Below are positions 39,236 through 48,092 of a stretch of 64,000 nucleotides of DNA, in pieces (position 1 is the first letter of the stretch; each line of letters opens with the position of its first letter). Below the pieces are notes generated by a model, which saw nothing but the letters and a program-made list of their open reading frames with translations, had not been told where the DNA came from and ran no database searches. Where the stretch lies: NCBI GenBank assembly GCA_017411435.1, contig JAFQQD010000014.1, positions 1-64,000 on the forward strand. Direction: 5' to 3'. This DNA is from Clostridia bacterium (GTDB lineage: Bacteria > Bacillota > Clostridia > UMGS1883). The translations under genes and the position numbers were made by a program.

Positions 39236-40039
39236 CTATCCCAGCATTACATCAAGCAGCATCATAACAGCAAATCCCAGTATAATTCCCATCGTTGAAA
39301 AATAGGGTTCTTTTTCCTGATTTTTCTGACATTCGGGAATGAGCTCGTGTACGGCAACTAAAATCATCGCACCTGCGGCAAACGACAGGGCATAAGGCAA
39401 AATGGTTTCTACATAAACAACCATCCACGCTCCGATTACACCGGCAATCGGCTCAACCATTCCCGATGCCTGACCGAGAAAAAAGCTTTTTCTCCTTGAA
39501 TATCCTTCCCTCCTCAGAGGAAGAGAAACCGCCGCCCCCTCAGGGAAATTCTGAAGACCAATCCCTACGGCTACAGTGATTGCACCCATAAGTGCCTCGG
39601 GGGTAAAGGCTCCGTTTCCGAGAACTCCGAAAGCAACTCCAACTGCAAGCCCCTCGGGAATATTATGAAGAGTAATAGAAAGAATAAGCATTATAATTCG
39701 GCTTATTTTTTCGTTTGATTTACCCTGTATACTGTTTGCTCTTTTTCTTGTAAAAGAGACTATTTTATCTGAACCCCACATAAAAAGAGCTCCGAGCAAA
39801 AAGCCTGTTGTAGCTACAAGATATGCAGGTAATTTTGACGAAATCTGTGCGCGCTCTATTGCTGGAGCAAGCAGCGACCAGAAACTTGCGGCTATCATAA
39901 CTCCCGAAGCGAAACCGAGCATGAGATTAAGATATTTTGCTTTAGGAGATTTGAAGAAAACGACCATTGCACTGCCGAGCGCAGTCACAAACCATGTGCC
40001 GAGCGTGGCAAATAGTGCCATCAAGACAAATTCATCCAT
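39236..40039 (-). CDS. ZIP-family divalent metal transporter
   Basis: The 267-residue membrane protein has about eight hydrophobic segments. The two metal-path motifs of ZIP carriers are present: HNIPEGLAVGVAFG in helix 4 and LQNFPEGAAVSLPL in helix 5. It should import zinc or a similar divalent cation. The start at 40039 has GGAGG upstream, and the preceding in-frame stretch overlaps the divergent promoter zone. A second ZIP gene is at 43671; the two are paralogues of the GufA-like group. Confidence 0.88.
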   Translation of the reverse strand: MDEFVLMALFATLGTWFVTALGSAMVVFFKSPKAKYLNLMLGFASGVMIAASFWSLLAPAIERAQISSKLPAYLVATTGFLLGALFMWGSDKIVSFTRKRANSIQGKSNEKISRIIMLILSITLHNIPEGLAVGVAFGVLGNGAFTPEALMGAITVAVGIGLQNFPEGAAVSLPLRREGYSRRKSFFLGQASGMVEPIAGVIGAWMVVYVETILPYALSFAAGAMILVAVHELIPECQKNQEKEPYFSTMGIILGFAVMMLLDVMLG

Positions 40040-40125
40040 AATACACCTCCACTTTACATTATATTTTGGGCGGAGGAAACTGTGAATGTAAAGTGAAATT
40101 TGAGAAATATGACAATTCAAAGTGG

Positions 40126-40154
40126 TTGACGGAGAGAAAACAATATAGTATAAT
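40126..40154 (+). promoter_or_regulatory. Promoter of nagB
   Basis: TTGACG (40126-40131), 17 bp, TATAAT (40149-40154). Confidence 0.8.
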
Positions 40155-40187
40155 ACTAATAGAATTTTCAGTTGGAGGTAAAAAATT

Positions 40188-40919
40188 ATGTTTCATACAA
40201 GATTTATTGTGGCAGAAAATGCGCAGGAGGCAGGCGCTCTTGCGGCAGATATTTTTGAAAACCTTATAAATGTAAAGCCTGCGTGTGTATTAGGCCTTGC
40301 AACAGGTTCATCACCGCTTCCTATTTATGCCGAGCTTATAAAGCGCGAAAAAGAAGGAAAGATTGACTTTTCCCGTGTTCGTTCAGTAAATCTTGACGAA
40401 TATAAGGGCCTTGCTCCCGACCACGAGCAGAGCTACCGCTACTTTATGCAGGAAAATCTTTTTAATCATATTTCAATCAAGCCCGAAAACACGACCGTTC
40501 CCGATGGCCTCGCAACAGATGTTGATGCTATGTGTAAGGCGTACGAGGAAAGAATCGAAGAATGGGGCGGAATAGACCTGCAGCTTCTCGGCATAGGACA
40601 TGACGGTCATATCGCATTCAATGAGCCGGAAGACCACTTCCCCAAGATGACTCATGAAGTAAAGCTTACCGAAATGACCATTGAAGCTAATAAACGCTTT
40701 TTCAATTCTGCTGACGAAGTTCCCAAGAGTGCATTTACAATGGGTATCGGCACAATTATGAATGCAAAAAAGATTGTTATGATTGTTACAGGTGCAGGCA
40801 AGAAGGAAATCCTTAAGAAATCTTTCTGGGGCAATGTTGACCCACAGGTTCCTGCTTCAATTCTTCAACTGCATCCTGATGTAACAGTTGTTTGTGATAA
40901 AGACGCATACCCTTTCTAA
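40188..40919 (+). CDS. nagB: Glucosamine-6-phosphate deaminase
   Basis: The 243-residue enzyme converts glucosamine 6-phosphate to fructose 6-phosphate and ammonia. Phosphate-binding loop LATGSSPLPIY is at residues 37-47, the catalytic Asp70 is in NLDEY, and GHDGHIAFNEP holds His141 and Glu146. GGAGG precedes the ATG. It is monocistronic, with its own promoter and a 19-bp perfect terminator. nagA is not in the window. It could use amino sugar released by the GH3 enzyme at 19602. Confidence 0.95.
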   Translation: MFHTRFIVAENAQEAGALAADIFENLINVKPACVLGLATGSSPLPIYAELIKREKEGKIDFSRVRSVNLDEYKGLAPDHEQSYRYFMQENLFNHISIKPENTTVPDGLATDVDAMCKAYEERIEEWGGIDLQLLGIGHDGHIAFNEPEDHFPKMTHEVKLTEMTIEANKRFFNSADEVPKSAFTMGIGTIMNAKKIVMIVTGAGKKEILKKSFWGNVDPQVPASILQLHPDVTVVCDKDAYPF

Positions 40920-40955
40920 TAAGCACGATTAAATAGTGCGCCACAACTAACTAAA

Positions 40956-40997
40956 TAAAAGAAGTACGAAATACTAGCGTATTTCGTACTTCTTTTA
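40956..40997. terminator. Bidirectional terminator between nagB and the E2-like gene
   Basis: Perfect 19-bp arms, 40956-40974 and 40979-40997, around TAGC, with A and T tracts on both sides. The convergent gene's stop codon begins at the next base. Confidence 0.9.
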
Positions 40998-41852
40998 TTA
41001 TCTTATATCTTCAACGACTCTTTCCGGAGGAGAAAGAAGCTGCTCAGGATTAGCAAGTATTCTCTTAAGCTTACGGAAAGCCGTTGCATAGTAATGACCG
41101 TCACAAATTCTGTCATCACACATAATTGTAATATCAATTACACGGCGCTTTTTAGTTTCGCCGTTCTTGTCGAGATAATACTCGGTTCTTTTTGCACCCA
41201 TTGCAATAAACATGGGAAGGTTGCCGAAATCATACAAATGGTGGAAAACAGGTGGCATACCGAGTGACCCCATATTGGTTATAAACAAAGAGCCATGGAA
41301 CGGGGAAAGCTTTGTAAGAAATCTCGGAAGCAATCCGAAATAATCAAGAACCTTGAGAAATGAAACGGTTGTGCGAAGAATAATTCGAGGAAGCTTCATA
41401 AGCCATCTCACAGCAAAGTCCATATTGTTGTGGTCGCCTTCAGCCTTGTTTTTTTCAATTTCACTGCTAAGTGTTTCATAGATATCGGATAAAGCATTTT
41501 GTGGGGAGGCTTCAAGCTTAACAATGGTCTCAGGGGCGTTTAATTTGAGCTGCTTTTTAATAACCATGCAAATTTCAATACCGTTGCGAGCGTAAACGCG
41601 CTGACCGCGGATAAATCGGTTTATACCCGGAAGCTGCGAAACCAGACGGACATATGCCGCCATAAAAACATGTATCATACCGAGTGACTCCATACCGTTT
41701 GCTCTTTGCTCACAGATGAGCTGCTCGATTTTTTCAATATCTATTGTTGCAGAAAAACTGTTTGCAGCACCAACTCTGCTATTCATTATGAATGGCGATA
41801 CCGCATCCATAGGCATACCGCTTTTAATTCGTCTTCCTTCTTTTTTTCTCAT
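40998..41852 (-). CDS. Stand-alone 2-oxoacid dehydrogenase E2-like (CAT-fold) protein
   Basis: The 284-residue protein resembles the catalytic core of dihydrolipoyl acyltransferases (FSATIDIEKIEQL, MIHVFMAAYVRLVSQLPGINRFI, SLFITNMGSLGMPPVFHHLYDFG). It has no lipoyl or E1-binding domain and no E1/E3 neighbours. The active-site motif HxxxDG reads DRICDG with Asp247 in place of His. It is therefore not a normal acyltransferase; another acyl transfer, a chloramphenicol acetyltransferase-like role or a binding role are possible. GGGGTG lies upstream of the ATG. Confidence 0.7.
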   Translation of the reverse strand: MRKKEGRRIKSGMPMDAVSPFIMNSRVGAANSFSATIDIEKIEQLICEQRANGMESLGMIHVFMAAYVRLVSQLPGINRFIRGQRVYARNGIEICMVIKKQLKLNAPETIVKLEASPQNALSDIYETLSSEIEKNKAEGDHNNMDFAVRWLMKLPRIILRTTVSFLKVLDYFGLLPRFLTKLSPFHGSLFITNMGSLGMPPVFHHLYDFGNLPMFIAMGAKRTEYYLDKNGETKKRRVIDITIMCDDRICDGHYYATAFRKLKRILANPEQLLSPPERVVEDIR

Positions 41853-41950
41853 TATAACAACACCCCATTTTATTACATTTTATCATAAATTACATCAAAA
41901 TTCAAGAAAAAGTAATAAACTGTTCAAAATGTTTTTTTAATTATAAAATG

Positions 41951-41979
41951 TTTACTTTAAGATAATGATATGTTATAAT
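41951..41979 (+). promoter_or_regulatory. Promoter of the flavodiiron-rubredoxin operon
   Basis: TTTACT (41951-41956), 17 bp, TATAAT (41974-41979), with an extended -10 TG at 41971-41972. Confidence 0.75.
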
Positions 41980-42003
41980 AAATCTGTTTAAGGAGGTAAT
42001 AAT

Positions 42004-43155
42004 ATGTATGTTTCAAACGATATCAAATATATAGGTGTAAACGACCACGATATAGATTTGTTCGAAGGACAGTATGTGGTGCCGAACGGAATGTCCTATA
42101 ACTCATACGCAATAATTGATAAAAAAATTGCAATAATGGATACTGTTGATGCACGCTTTACTGATGAGTGGCTTGATAATATAAAAAACACTCTTGGTGA
42201 AAAAAGCCCTGACTATCTTGTCGTGCAGCACATGGAACCTGACCATTCGGCAAATATTGTCAGTTTTGTAAATGCCTATCCTGAAGCAAAGATTGTTTCT
42301 TCCTCAAAGGCATTTGTGATGATGAAACAATTTTTCGGTATAGATTTTAAGGACAAGCAGATAGTAGTAGGAGAAGGGGATACTCTTTCTCTAGGTACGC
42401 ACAATCTTACTTTTGTAACAGCGCCCATGGTTCACTGGCCTGAAGTAATCGTTACTTACGATGACAAGGATAAGGTGCTTTTCTCTGCAGACGGATTTGG
42501 TAAATTCGGAGCTCTTGACATTGAGGAAGACTGGGCGTGTGAGGCAAGACGCTACTATATCGGAATTGTAGGTAAATACGGTGCACAGGTGCAGGCTCTT
42601 CTTAAAAAGGCGGCATCACTTGACATTAAAAAAATCTGTCCTTTGCACGGACCTGTGCTTAGTGAGGATTTGGGCTATTATATAAATCTTTATGACATCT
42701 GGTCAAGCTATAAAACCGAGAGCGAAGGTGTTGTAATCGCCTATACATCCGTTTACGGAAACACGAAAAAGGCAGTCAGGATTCTTCAACTTGTACTTGA
42801 AGAAATGGGAATGAAGGTAGCTGTGAATGACCTTGCCCGCTGCGATATGGCGGAAGCCGTTGAAGACGCTTTCAGATACGGGAAAATAGTTCTTGCGACA
42901 ACAACATATAATAACGATATATTCCCGTTTATGCGCGAGTTTATAAATCATCTGACCGAGCGTAATTTCCAGAATAAGACAGTTGCACTTATTGAAAACG
43001 GTTCATGGGCACCGACTGCAGCAAATACCATGAAGAAAATGCTTGAAAACTGTAAGAACATTACATTTACAGATTCAACGGTGAAGATTATGTCAGCGCT
43101 CAGCGAAGAAAATGAAGAACAGCTTGTTTCGCTTGCGAAAGAACTGTTAAAATAA
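42004..43155 (+). CDS. Flavodiiron protein (FprA-type oxygen/NO reductase)
   Basis: The 383-residue protein has an N-terminal metallo-beta-lactamase-like di-iron domain and a C-terminal flavodoxin domain. Iron ligands seen: His76, Glu78, Asp80, His81 (HMEPDHS), His144, Asp163 and His215. The flavin loop is TSVYGNTKKA near residue 245. Such enzymes reduce oxygen to water, or NO to N2O, and protect anaerobes. AAGGAGG precedes the ATG. Rubredoxin, the usual electron donor, is encoded 31 bp downstream. Confidence 0.94.
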   Translation: MYVSNDIKYIGVNDHDIDLFEGQYVVPNGMSYNSYAIIDKKIAIMDTVDARFTDEWLDNIKNTLGEKSPDYLVVQHMEPDHSANIVSFVNAYPEAKIVSSSKAFVMMKQFFGIDFKDKQIVVGEGDTLSLGTHNLTFVTAPMVHWPEVIVTYDDKDKVLFSADGFGKFGALDIEEDWACEARRYYIGIVGKYGAQVQALLKKAASLDIKKICPLHGPVLSEDLGYYINLYDIWSSYKTESEGVVIAYTSVYGNTKKAVRILQLVLEEMGMKVAVNDLARCDMAEAVEDAFRYGKIVLATTTYNNDIFPFMREFINHLTERNFQNKTVALIENGSWAPTAANTMKKMLENCKNITFTDSTVKIMSALSEENEEQLVSLAKELLK

Positions 43156-43186
43156 AAATTATTTATATTAGAAGGAGAAAATTATT

Positions 43187-43345
43187 ATGAAAAAGTATGT
43201 ATGCGATGTTTGTGGATGGGTTTATGATGAAGAAGCAGGCTCTCCCGAAAACGGAATCGAAGCAGGTACAAAGTTCGAAGACCTGCCTGACGATTTTGTC
43301 TGCCCCCTTTGCGGAGTAGGTAAGGAAAGCTTCAGCGAAGAGTAA
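43187..43345 (+). CDS. Rubredoxin
   Basis: The 52-residue electron carrier binds one iron by four cysteines in CDVCGW (Cys6, Cys9) and CPLCG (Cys39, Cys42), with the usual [14 protein letters not shown] and [11 protein letters not shown] between them. AGAAGGAG precedes the ATG. It follows the flavodiiron gene and should donate electrons to that protein. A 279-bp element with inverted ends begins at the base after its stop codon, separating the gene from its apparent terminator. Confidence 0.96.
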   Translation: MKKYVCDVCGWVYDEEAGSPENGIEAGTKFEDLPDDFVCPLCGVGKESFSEE

Positions 43346-43624
43346 GTAACCGAAAGAGAGTAATCCGAACCTGCCTAAAATGGCGAAATTTCGGTATCTT
43401 TCGGCTTGTCATCCTTGCAAGGCATCAAGCCTTGCTTCCTCTTCCGCACCAAAATCTACTCAAAATTTCATCCGTTTTAGGTCGATGGAATTTTTAGAGA
43501 GCAGATTTTTGATTGCGGAAGGCAAAAACACAGGTAATCCTGACGGATTACCGAGTATTTTAACACATCGGAAGCGAAAATCCGCCTCTAAAAATCAGAG
43601 TTCGGATTATTCCCTTTCGGTTAC
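43346..43624. mobile_element. 279-bp element with 25-bp terminal inverted repeats
   Basis: Ends 43346-43370 (GTAACCGAAAG, TAATCCGAAC) and 43600-43624 are inverted copies with 2 mismatches in 25. The inner core at 43519-43564 matches, inverted, the core of the element at 25864-26179. It has no transposase. It lies between the rubredoxin stop codon and terminator. Confidence 0.75.
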
Positions 43625-43650
43625 AAATACGGGAGACAACTCCCGTATTT
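43625..43650 (+). terminator. Terminator-like hairpin after the element
   Basis: AAATACGGGAG pairs perfectly with CTCCCGTATTT around ACAA. Probably the original rubredoxin terminator, now 279 bp away from the gene. Confidence 0.7.
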
Positions 43651-43670
43651 TACATAAAGGGTTGTTTGTT

Positions 43671-44423
43671 ATGCAAATGGTATTACTCACAGCGCTCGGC
43701 GTTGGCGGAGCTACTGTCATAGGCGCGATAATAGGCTTTTTATTTAAGTCAGTATCGCATAAATTTTCGGATATAGTTCTTTCTTTTGCGGCAGGAATAA
43801 TGCTTTCTGCTGCAGTTTTGGGACTTATCGTTCCGTCTCTTGAATACGGCGGAAGATACGGGCTGTTTATAACAGTTTCAGGAATTTTTGTGGGTGCAAT
43901 ATGCCTTAATATGGTGGACAAGCTGGTTCCTCATCTTCACAAGCTTGTTGGAAGCGATATTGAAGAACACCCAAATGCAGATTTAAGTAAGATACTCCTT
44001 TTTGTTATGGCGATTGCCATACACAACCTTCCCGAGGGGATTGCGGCAGGAGTAGGATTTGGCTCAGGCGATGTCTCTCAGGCACTTTTAATCGCAGGCG
44101 GTATTGCCCTGCAGAACATTCCTGAAGGTATGGTAATTATTGCCCCGATGCTTGCGGCAGGTGTAAGTCCTTCGAAAACATTTATCTGTGCTATGCTCAC
44201 AGGTGTTGTGGAAGTGATAGGAACACTGATTGGCTATTTTGCAGTAAGCATTTCTGTTATTGTTTTGCCGTTTGCTCTTGCATTTGCAGGCGGGACAATG
44301 CTTTATGTAATAAGTGACGAAATGATTCCCGAAACACATGCTCACGGTAACGAACGCGGGGCGACCTACGCACTTCTGGTAGGTTTTTGCGTCATGCTCA
44401 TAAGTGATGTGCTTTTAGGTTAG
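43671..44423 (+). CDS. ZIP-family divalent metal transporter (second)
   Basis: The 250-residue membrane carrier has about eight hydrophobic segments and the ZIP motifs HNLPEGIAAGVGFG and LQNIPEGMVI. The C-terminal FVMAIAIHNLPEG and LLVGFCVMLISDVLLG parallel the protein at 39236. The start at 43671 is used because the upstream in-frame codons lie within the inserted element and the hairpin; AAAGGG precedes the ATG. The CCA-type gene starts 8 bp after it, so they are co-transcribed. Confidence 0.87.
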   Translation: MQMVLLTALGVGGATVIGAIIGFLFKSVSHKFSDIVLSFAAGIMLSAAVLGLIVPSLEYGGRYGLFITVSGIFVGAICLNMVDKLVPHLHKLVGSDIEEHPNADLSKILLFVMAIAIHNLPEGIAAGVGFGSGDVSQALLIAGGIALQNIPEGMVIIAPMLAAGVSPSKTFICAMLTGVVEVIGTLIGYFAVSISVIVLPFALAFAGGTMLYVISDEMIPETHAHGNERGATYALLVGFCVMLISDVLLG

Positions 44424-44431
44424 GTGATAAA

Positions 44432-45781
44432 ATGTACGCTCAGGACTCTTTTGAAAAAGTGAATAAAATCGCAAACCTTGTAAAAGAGCAGGGCGGCACA
44501 GCTTATTTTGTTGGCGGATTCGTCCGCGACAGACTGCTTGAAAAAGAAAACAAGGACATTGATATTGAGGTGCACGGAATCAGTCCCGACACGCTTGAAA
44601 AAATACTCGACAGCGTAGGAAATCGTATGGAAATCGGCAAAAGTTTTGGCGTGTATAGTCTTTGTGGGACAAACATCGATATTGCTATGCCCCGGAAAGA
44701 AACCGCCACCGGAACGGGACACCGTGATTTCAAGATAGATGTTGAGCCTTTCATCGGCACTCAGAATGCCGCAAGAAGGCGTGATTTTACGATAAATTCC
44801 ATTATGCAGGATATACTCACGGGAGAAATTGTTGACCACTTTGGCGGACAAAAGGATTTGCGCGAAGGAATACTTCGTCATGTGAATAGCGACTCCTTCT
44901 CCGAAGATCCCTTAAGAGTTTTGAGGGCGGCGCAGTTTGCGGCAAGGTTCAATCTTGAAATAGCGCCTGAAACGCTTGCTCTCTGTAAGGGAATTGATAT
45001 CAGCACTCTCTCATCGGAAAGGGTTTTGGAAGAGCTAAAAAAGGCTCTGCTCAAGGCAGAAAAACCGTCAGTCTTCTTTGAAACTCTTAAAAAAATGAAT
45101 AAACTTTCCCCTTGGTTTAGTGAGGTAGAAAAGCTCATAGGAGTACCGCAGAGCACCATTTATCATAAAGAGGGCGATGTTTATACTCATACAATGATGG
45201 TGCTCGATGAGGCAGCAAAAATGCAAAATACTGCACAGGAACCCTTTTACTTTATGCTTTCGGCGCTTGTGCACGATTTTGGAAAAATTAATTCTACCAG
45301 TTTTTATAATGGAAATTACCACGCAACAGGGCACGAAGAAGCAGGCGTATTTATTGCAGGGGAGTTCCTTCGAAAAATTACAAATGAAAGCGCTCTTATA
45401 AGCTATGTGCTGAATATGACTGCACTTCATACAAAGCCCCGTATGATTGTCGATGATAATTCCTCGGTAAAAGCATCAAATAAAATGTTTGATACTTCTG
45501 AAAATCCGCGTGACCTTATAAAACTTTCGCTGTGTGACGGTCTGGGAAAAATTCCCCGCAAACCGATAGCACACGCAGAAGCATTTTTAATTAAACGACT
45601 TGAAATTTACAATGAATATATGGCGCGTCCGTATGTAACGGGACAGGACCTCATAAATGCAGGTATGTCCCCAGGAAAAGAGTTTTCAGAGCTTCTTTCC
45701 TACGCTCACAAGATGCGTCTTGCAGGAATAATGAAAGAGACGGCTCTTTCTATGGTGATGGCAGAGGCAAGGAAAAAGTAA
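44432..45781 (+). CDS. CCA-adding-type tRNA nucleotidyltransferase with HD domain
   Basis: The 449-residue class II nucleotidyltransferase has the N-terminal catalytic motif GGFVRDRLL with Asp42 and Asp44 (DIDIEV), RRDFTINSI, then the neck helices. An HD domain follows (HTMMVLDEAAKM, LVHDFGKIN, HATGHEEAG). It should add or repair the CCA end of tRNA; poly(A) polymerase activity cannot be excluded by sequence. GGTGATA precedes the ATG. It lies 8 bp downstream of the ZIP gene. Confidence 0.88.
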   Translation: MYAQDSFEKVNKIANLVKEQGGTAYFVGGFVRDRLLEKENKDIDIEVHGISPDTLEKILDSVGNRMEIGKSFGVYSLCGTNIDIAMPRKETATGTGHRDFKIDVEPFIGTQNAARRRDFTINSIMQDILTGEIVDHFGGQKDLREGILRHVNSDSFSEDPLRVLRAAQFAARFNLEIAPETLALCKGIDISTLSSERVLEELKKALLKAEKPSVFFETLKKMNKLSPWFSEVEKLIGVPQSTIYHKEGDVYTHTMMVLDEAAKMQNTAQEPFYFMLSALVHDFGKINSTSFYNGNYHATGHEEAGVFIAGEFLRKITNESALISYVLNMTALHTKPRMIVDDNSSVKASNKMFDTSENPRDLIKLSLCDGLGKIPRKPIAHAEAFLIKRLEIYNEYMARPYVTGQDLINAGMSPGKEFSELLSYAHKMRLAGIMKETALSMVMAEARKK

Positions 45782-45820
45782 TTCAATTTTCCCTATTTCT
45801 TATACTATTTTCCAATACGG

Positions 45821-45849
45821 TTGATAAGGCGAAAACTTCGTTATATAAT
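45821..45849 (+). promoter_or_regulatory. Promoter of the PPi-phosphofructokinase gene
   Basis: TTGATA (45821-45826), 17 bp, TATAAT (45844-45849). Confidence 0.75.
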
Positions 45850-45911
45850 AAAATAGCATGATAGTAGTGATGTAATTGCGCTTATTTTTTATAAAAGGGA
45901 GAGGAAGTTTT

Positions 45912-47153
45912 ATGGTATTTGGAAATGTAATGGTAGGGCAGTCGGGCGGTCCGACAGCGGTTATCAATTCAAGTCTTGCAGGTGTTTTTCAAACAGCCCG
46001 AGACAGTGGTTGTAAAAAAATTTACGGAATGGTAAACGGTATTGAGGGCCTTTATTATGGCAACTATGTTGATGTGTCAGACTATATCAAGACTAACCTT
46101 GATATAGAACTACTGAAAAGAACTCCGGCATCATTTTTAGGCACCTGCAGATATAAGCTCCCATGTGTTGATTCCAACGCAGAAGTTTACGAAAAAATAT
46201 TCGAAACATTGAAAAAACTCGACATTAAGTATTTTTTCTATATCGGCGGAAACGACTCAATGGATACCATAATGAAACTCTCGCATTATGCAGAAAATAT
46301 CGGCTCTGACATCCGTTTTATCGGTATACCAAAAACTATTGATAACGACCTTGATATGACAGACCATACTCCAGGATACGGCTCTGCGGCTAAATATATT
46401 GCCACAGCAATAAAAGAAATTATATGCGATGCCAATACATATATCACAGACTCTATAACAGTTGTCGAAATTATGGGTAGAAATGCAGGATGGCTTACAG
46501 CGGCATCATCACTTTCAAAATGCGAAGACTGTGAAGGACCTGACCTTATTTATCTTCCTGAGCGCACATTTGACCACGATGCATTTTTGAATAAAGTTAA
46601 TGAAATCAAAAAACGAAAAAAAGTCGTGACAATCGCCGTATCGGAAGGCGTCAAAATGAAAGACGGAAGATATGTCTGCGAAGCTAATAAGAGAAATACG
46701 GTTACGGACTCGTTCGGCCATAAGCTTCTTGGCGGTACAGCGATGTATCTTTCAGACTTCCTTATGGAAAATACGGGTATAAAGTCAAGAGGTATTGTTT
46801 TTTCAACTCTACAGCGATGTGCATCACATATGGTGTCGCGCTGCGATATATCAGAGGCGTATATGGCAGGTGCCGATGCGGTAGTTTCTGCACTTGACGG
46901 CGAAACAGGAAAGATGATAGTTTTTAACCGTGTTTCAAACACCCCATATTCTATTGCAACAGGTCTTATCAATATAGATAAAATTGCAAATAAAGAAAAA
47001 TGTGTGCCTGACAGCATGATAAATAGTGACGGCATAGGAGTAACAAAGGAATTTTATGATTACGCCCGACCGCTTATAATAGGCGAACTGCCTCCTTTCA
47101 TTGTTGACGGTCTACCGAGACATTTGCGTTTGCAGGATAAAAAATTCGAGTGA
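45912..47153 (+). CDS. Pyrophosphate-dependent phosphofructokinase
   Basis: The 413-residue enzyme phosphorylates fructose 6-phosphate. GGNDS (112-116) replaces the ATP-type GGDGS, and PKTIDND (140-146) carries the Lys typical of PPi-dependent enzymes, so diphosphate is the likely donor and the reaction is reversible. MGRNAGW is the substrate site. The Asn in GGNDS, where Asp is usual, is slightly odd. GGGAGAGG precedes the ATG at 45912. PPi-linked glycolysis is common in gut Clostridia. Confidence 0.88.
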   Translation: MVFGNVMVGQSGGPTAVINSSLAGVFQTARDSGCKKIYGMVNGIEGLYYGNYVDVSDYIKTNLDIELLKRTPASFLGTCRYKLPCVDSNAEVYEKIFETLKKLDIKYFFYIGGNDSMDTIMKLSHYAENIGSDIRFIGIPKTIDNDLDMTDHTPGYGSAAKYIATAIKEIICDANTYITDSITVVEIMGRNAGWLTAASSLSKCEDCEGPDLIYLPERTFDHDAFLNKVNEIKKRKKVVTIAVSEGVKMKDGRYVCEANKRNTVTDSFGHKLLGGTAMYLSDFLMENTGIKSRGIVFSTLQRCASHMVSRCDISEAYMAGADAVVSALDGETGKMIVFNRVSNTPYSIATGLINIDKIANKEKCVPDSMINSDGIGVTKEFYDYARPLIIGELPPFIVDGLPRHLRLQDKKFE

Positions 47154-47199
47154 CAGCTTGCGGAATATAAATTTGCTAAAGAGGAGAATTACAAAAAAC

Positions 47200-48075
47200 A
47201 TGAAGAAATCCTATTTTTATGCAGGAGTATCAATCTTTTGCTGGTCAACTGTAGCAACTACCTGTAAACTGCTTCTGGGCGAAATCAACAGCGCTCAACT
47301 TTTGTGGATGAATTCCTTGATTGCCGGATTATTTCTGCTTATCGTAAATATATGCAATGGGAATTTCAGAATACACAGACAATATAAGATAAAAGACTAT
47401 CTGATTATGGCGGCTATTGGCCTTCCCGGAACATTTTTTTATTATATTTTCTATTATTCCGGAACAGATATTTTGCCAGCGTCTCAGGCATTTGTCATTA
47501 ATTATCTGTGGCCTATTATGAGTGTGTTATTTGCGTGTATCATTTTAAGAGAAAGATTGACTTTAAGAAAAATAGTGGCAATTATTATCTCTTTCTTAGG
47601 CGTTGCTATTGTAATAGGAAACTCAATAAAGGGTTTCGATACTAAGACATTGCTCGGTGCGATATATTGTATATTAGGCGCTGTATCTTATGGCGTTTTT
47701 ACTGCGCTCAACCAGAAAATGAATTATAATAAAACTATGACATTGATGGTAAGCTACTTTGCTACCTTTATAATTACAACTGTTATGAATTATATAAATT
47801 CCGATTTGTTCCTTGCAAAATTCGGGCAGATGGCAGGATTTTTGTGGAACGGAATATTTGCAGTAGCGATAGCGAATTTGTGCTGGGTGACTGCACTTAA
47901 AAAAGGGGAGACGGCAAAAATATCAAATCTTGCATACATAACTCCGTTTGTTTCAAGTGTGTGGACAGCCGTCTTCCTGAAAGAAAAAACAACTGTAAAT
48001 TTGATTGCAGGATTATTGGTTATTATACTGGGCATCTTTATTCAGATGAAAGATAGTGACAAGAAAAAGGTATAA
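47200..48075 (+). CDS. EamA-family (drug/metabolite) transporter
   Basis: The 291-residue protein has ten hydrophobic segments in two EamA halves. The first half opens SIFCWSTVATTCKLLL, with INYLWPIMSVLFACIILRERLTLRK at its end; the second ends FVSSVWTAVFLKEKTTVNLIAG. It probably exports or imports a small metabolite. GAGGAG precedes the ATG at 47200. The start of the PIG-L frame falls at its stop codon, so it leads a four-gene cluster with a deacetylase, a MATE exporter and an SGNH hydrolase. Confidence 0.85.
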   Translation: MKKSYFYAGVSIFCWSTVATTCKLLLGEINSAQLLWMNSLIAGLFLLIVNICNGNFRIHRQYKIKDYLIMAAIGLPGTFFYYIFYYSGTDILPASQAFVINYLWPIMSVLFACIILRERLTLRKIVAIIISFLGVAIVIGNSIKGFDTKTLLGAIYCILGAVSYGVFTALNQKMNYNKTMTLMVSYFATFIITTVMNYINSDLFLAKFGQMAGFLWNGIFAVAIANLCWVTALKKGETAKISNLAYITPFVSSVWTAVFLKEKTTVNLIAGLLVIILGIFIQMKDSDKKKV

Positions 48076-48092
48076 TGAAAGGAGAAAACAAA

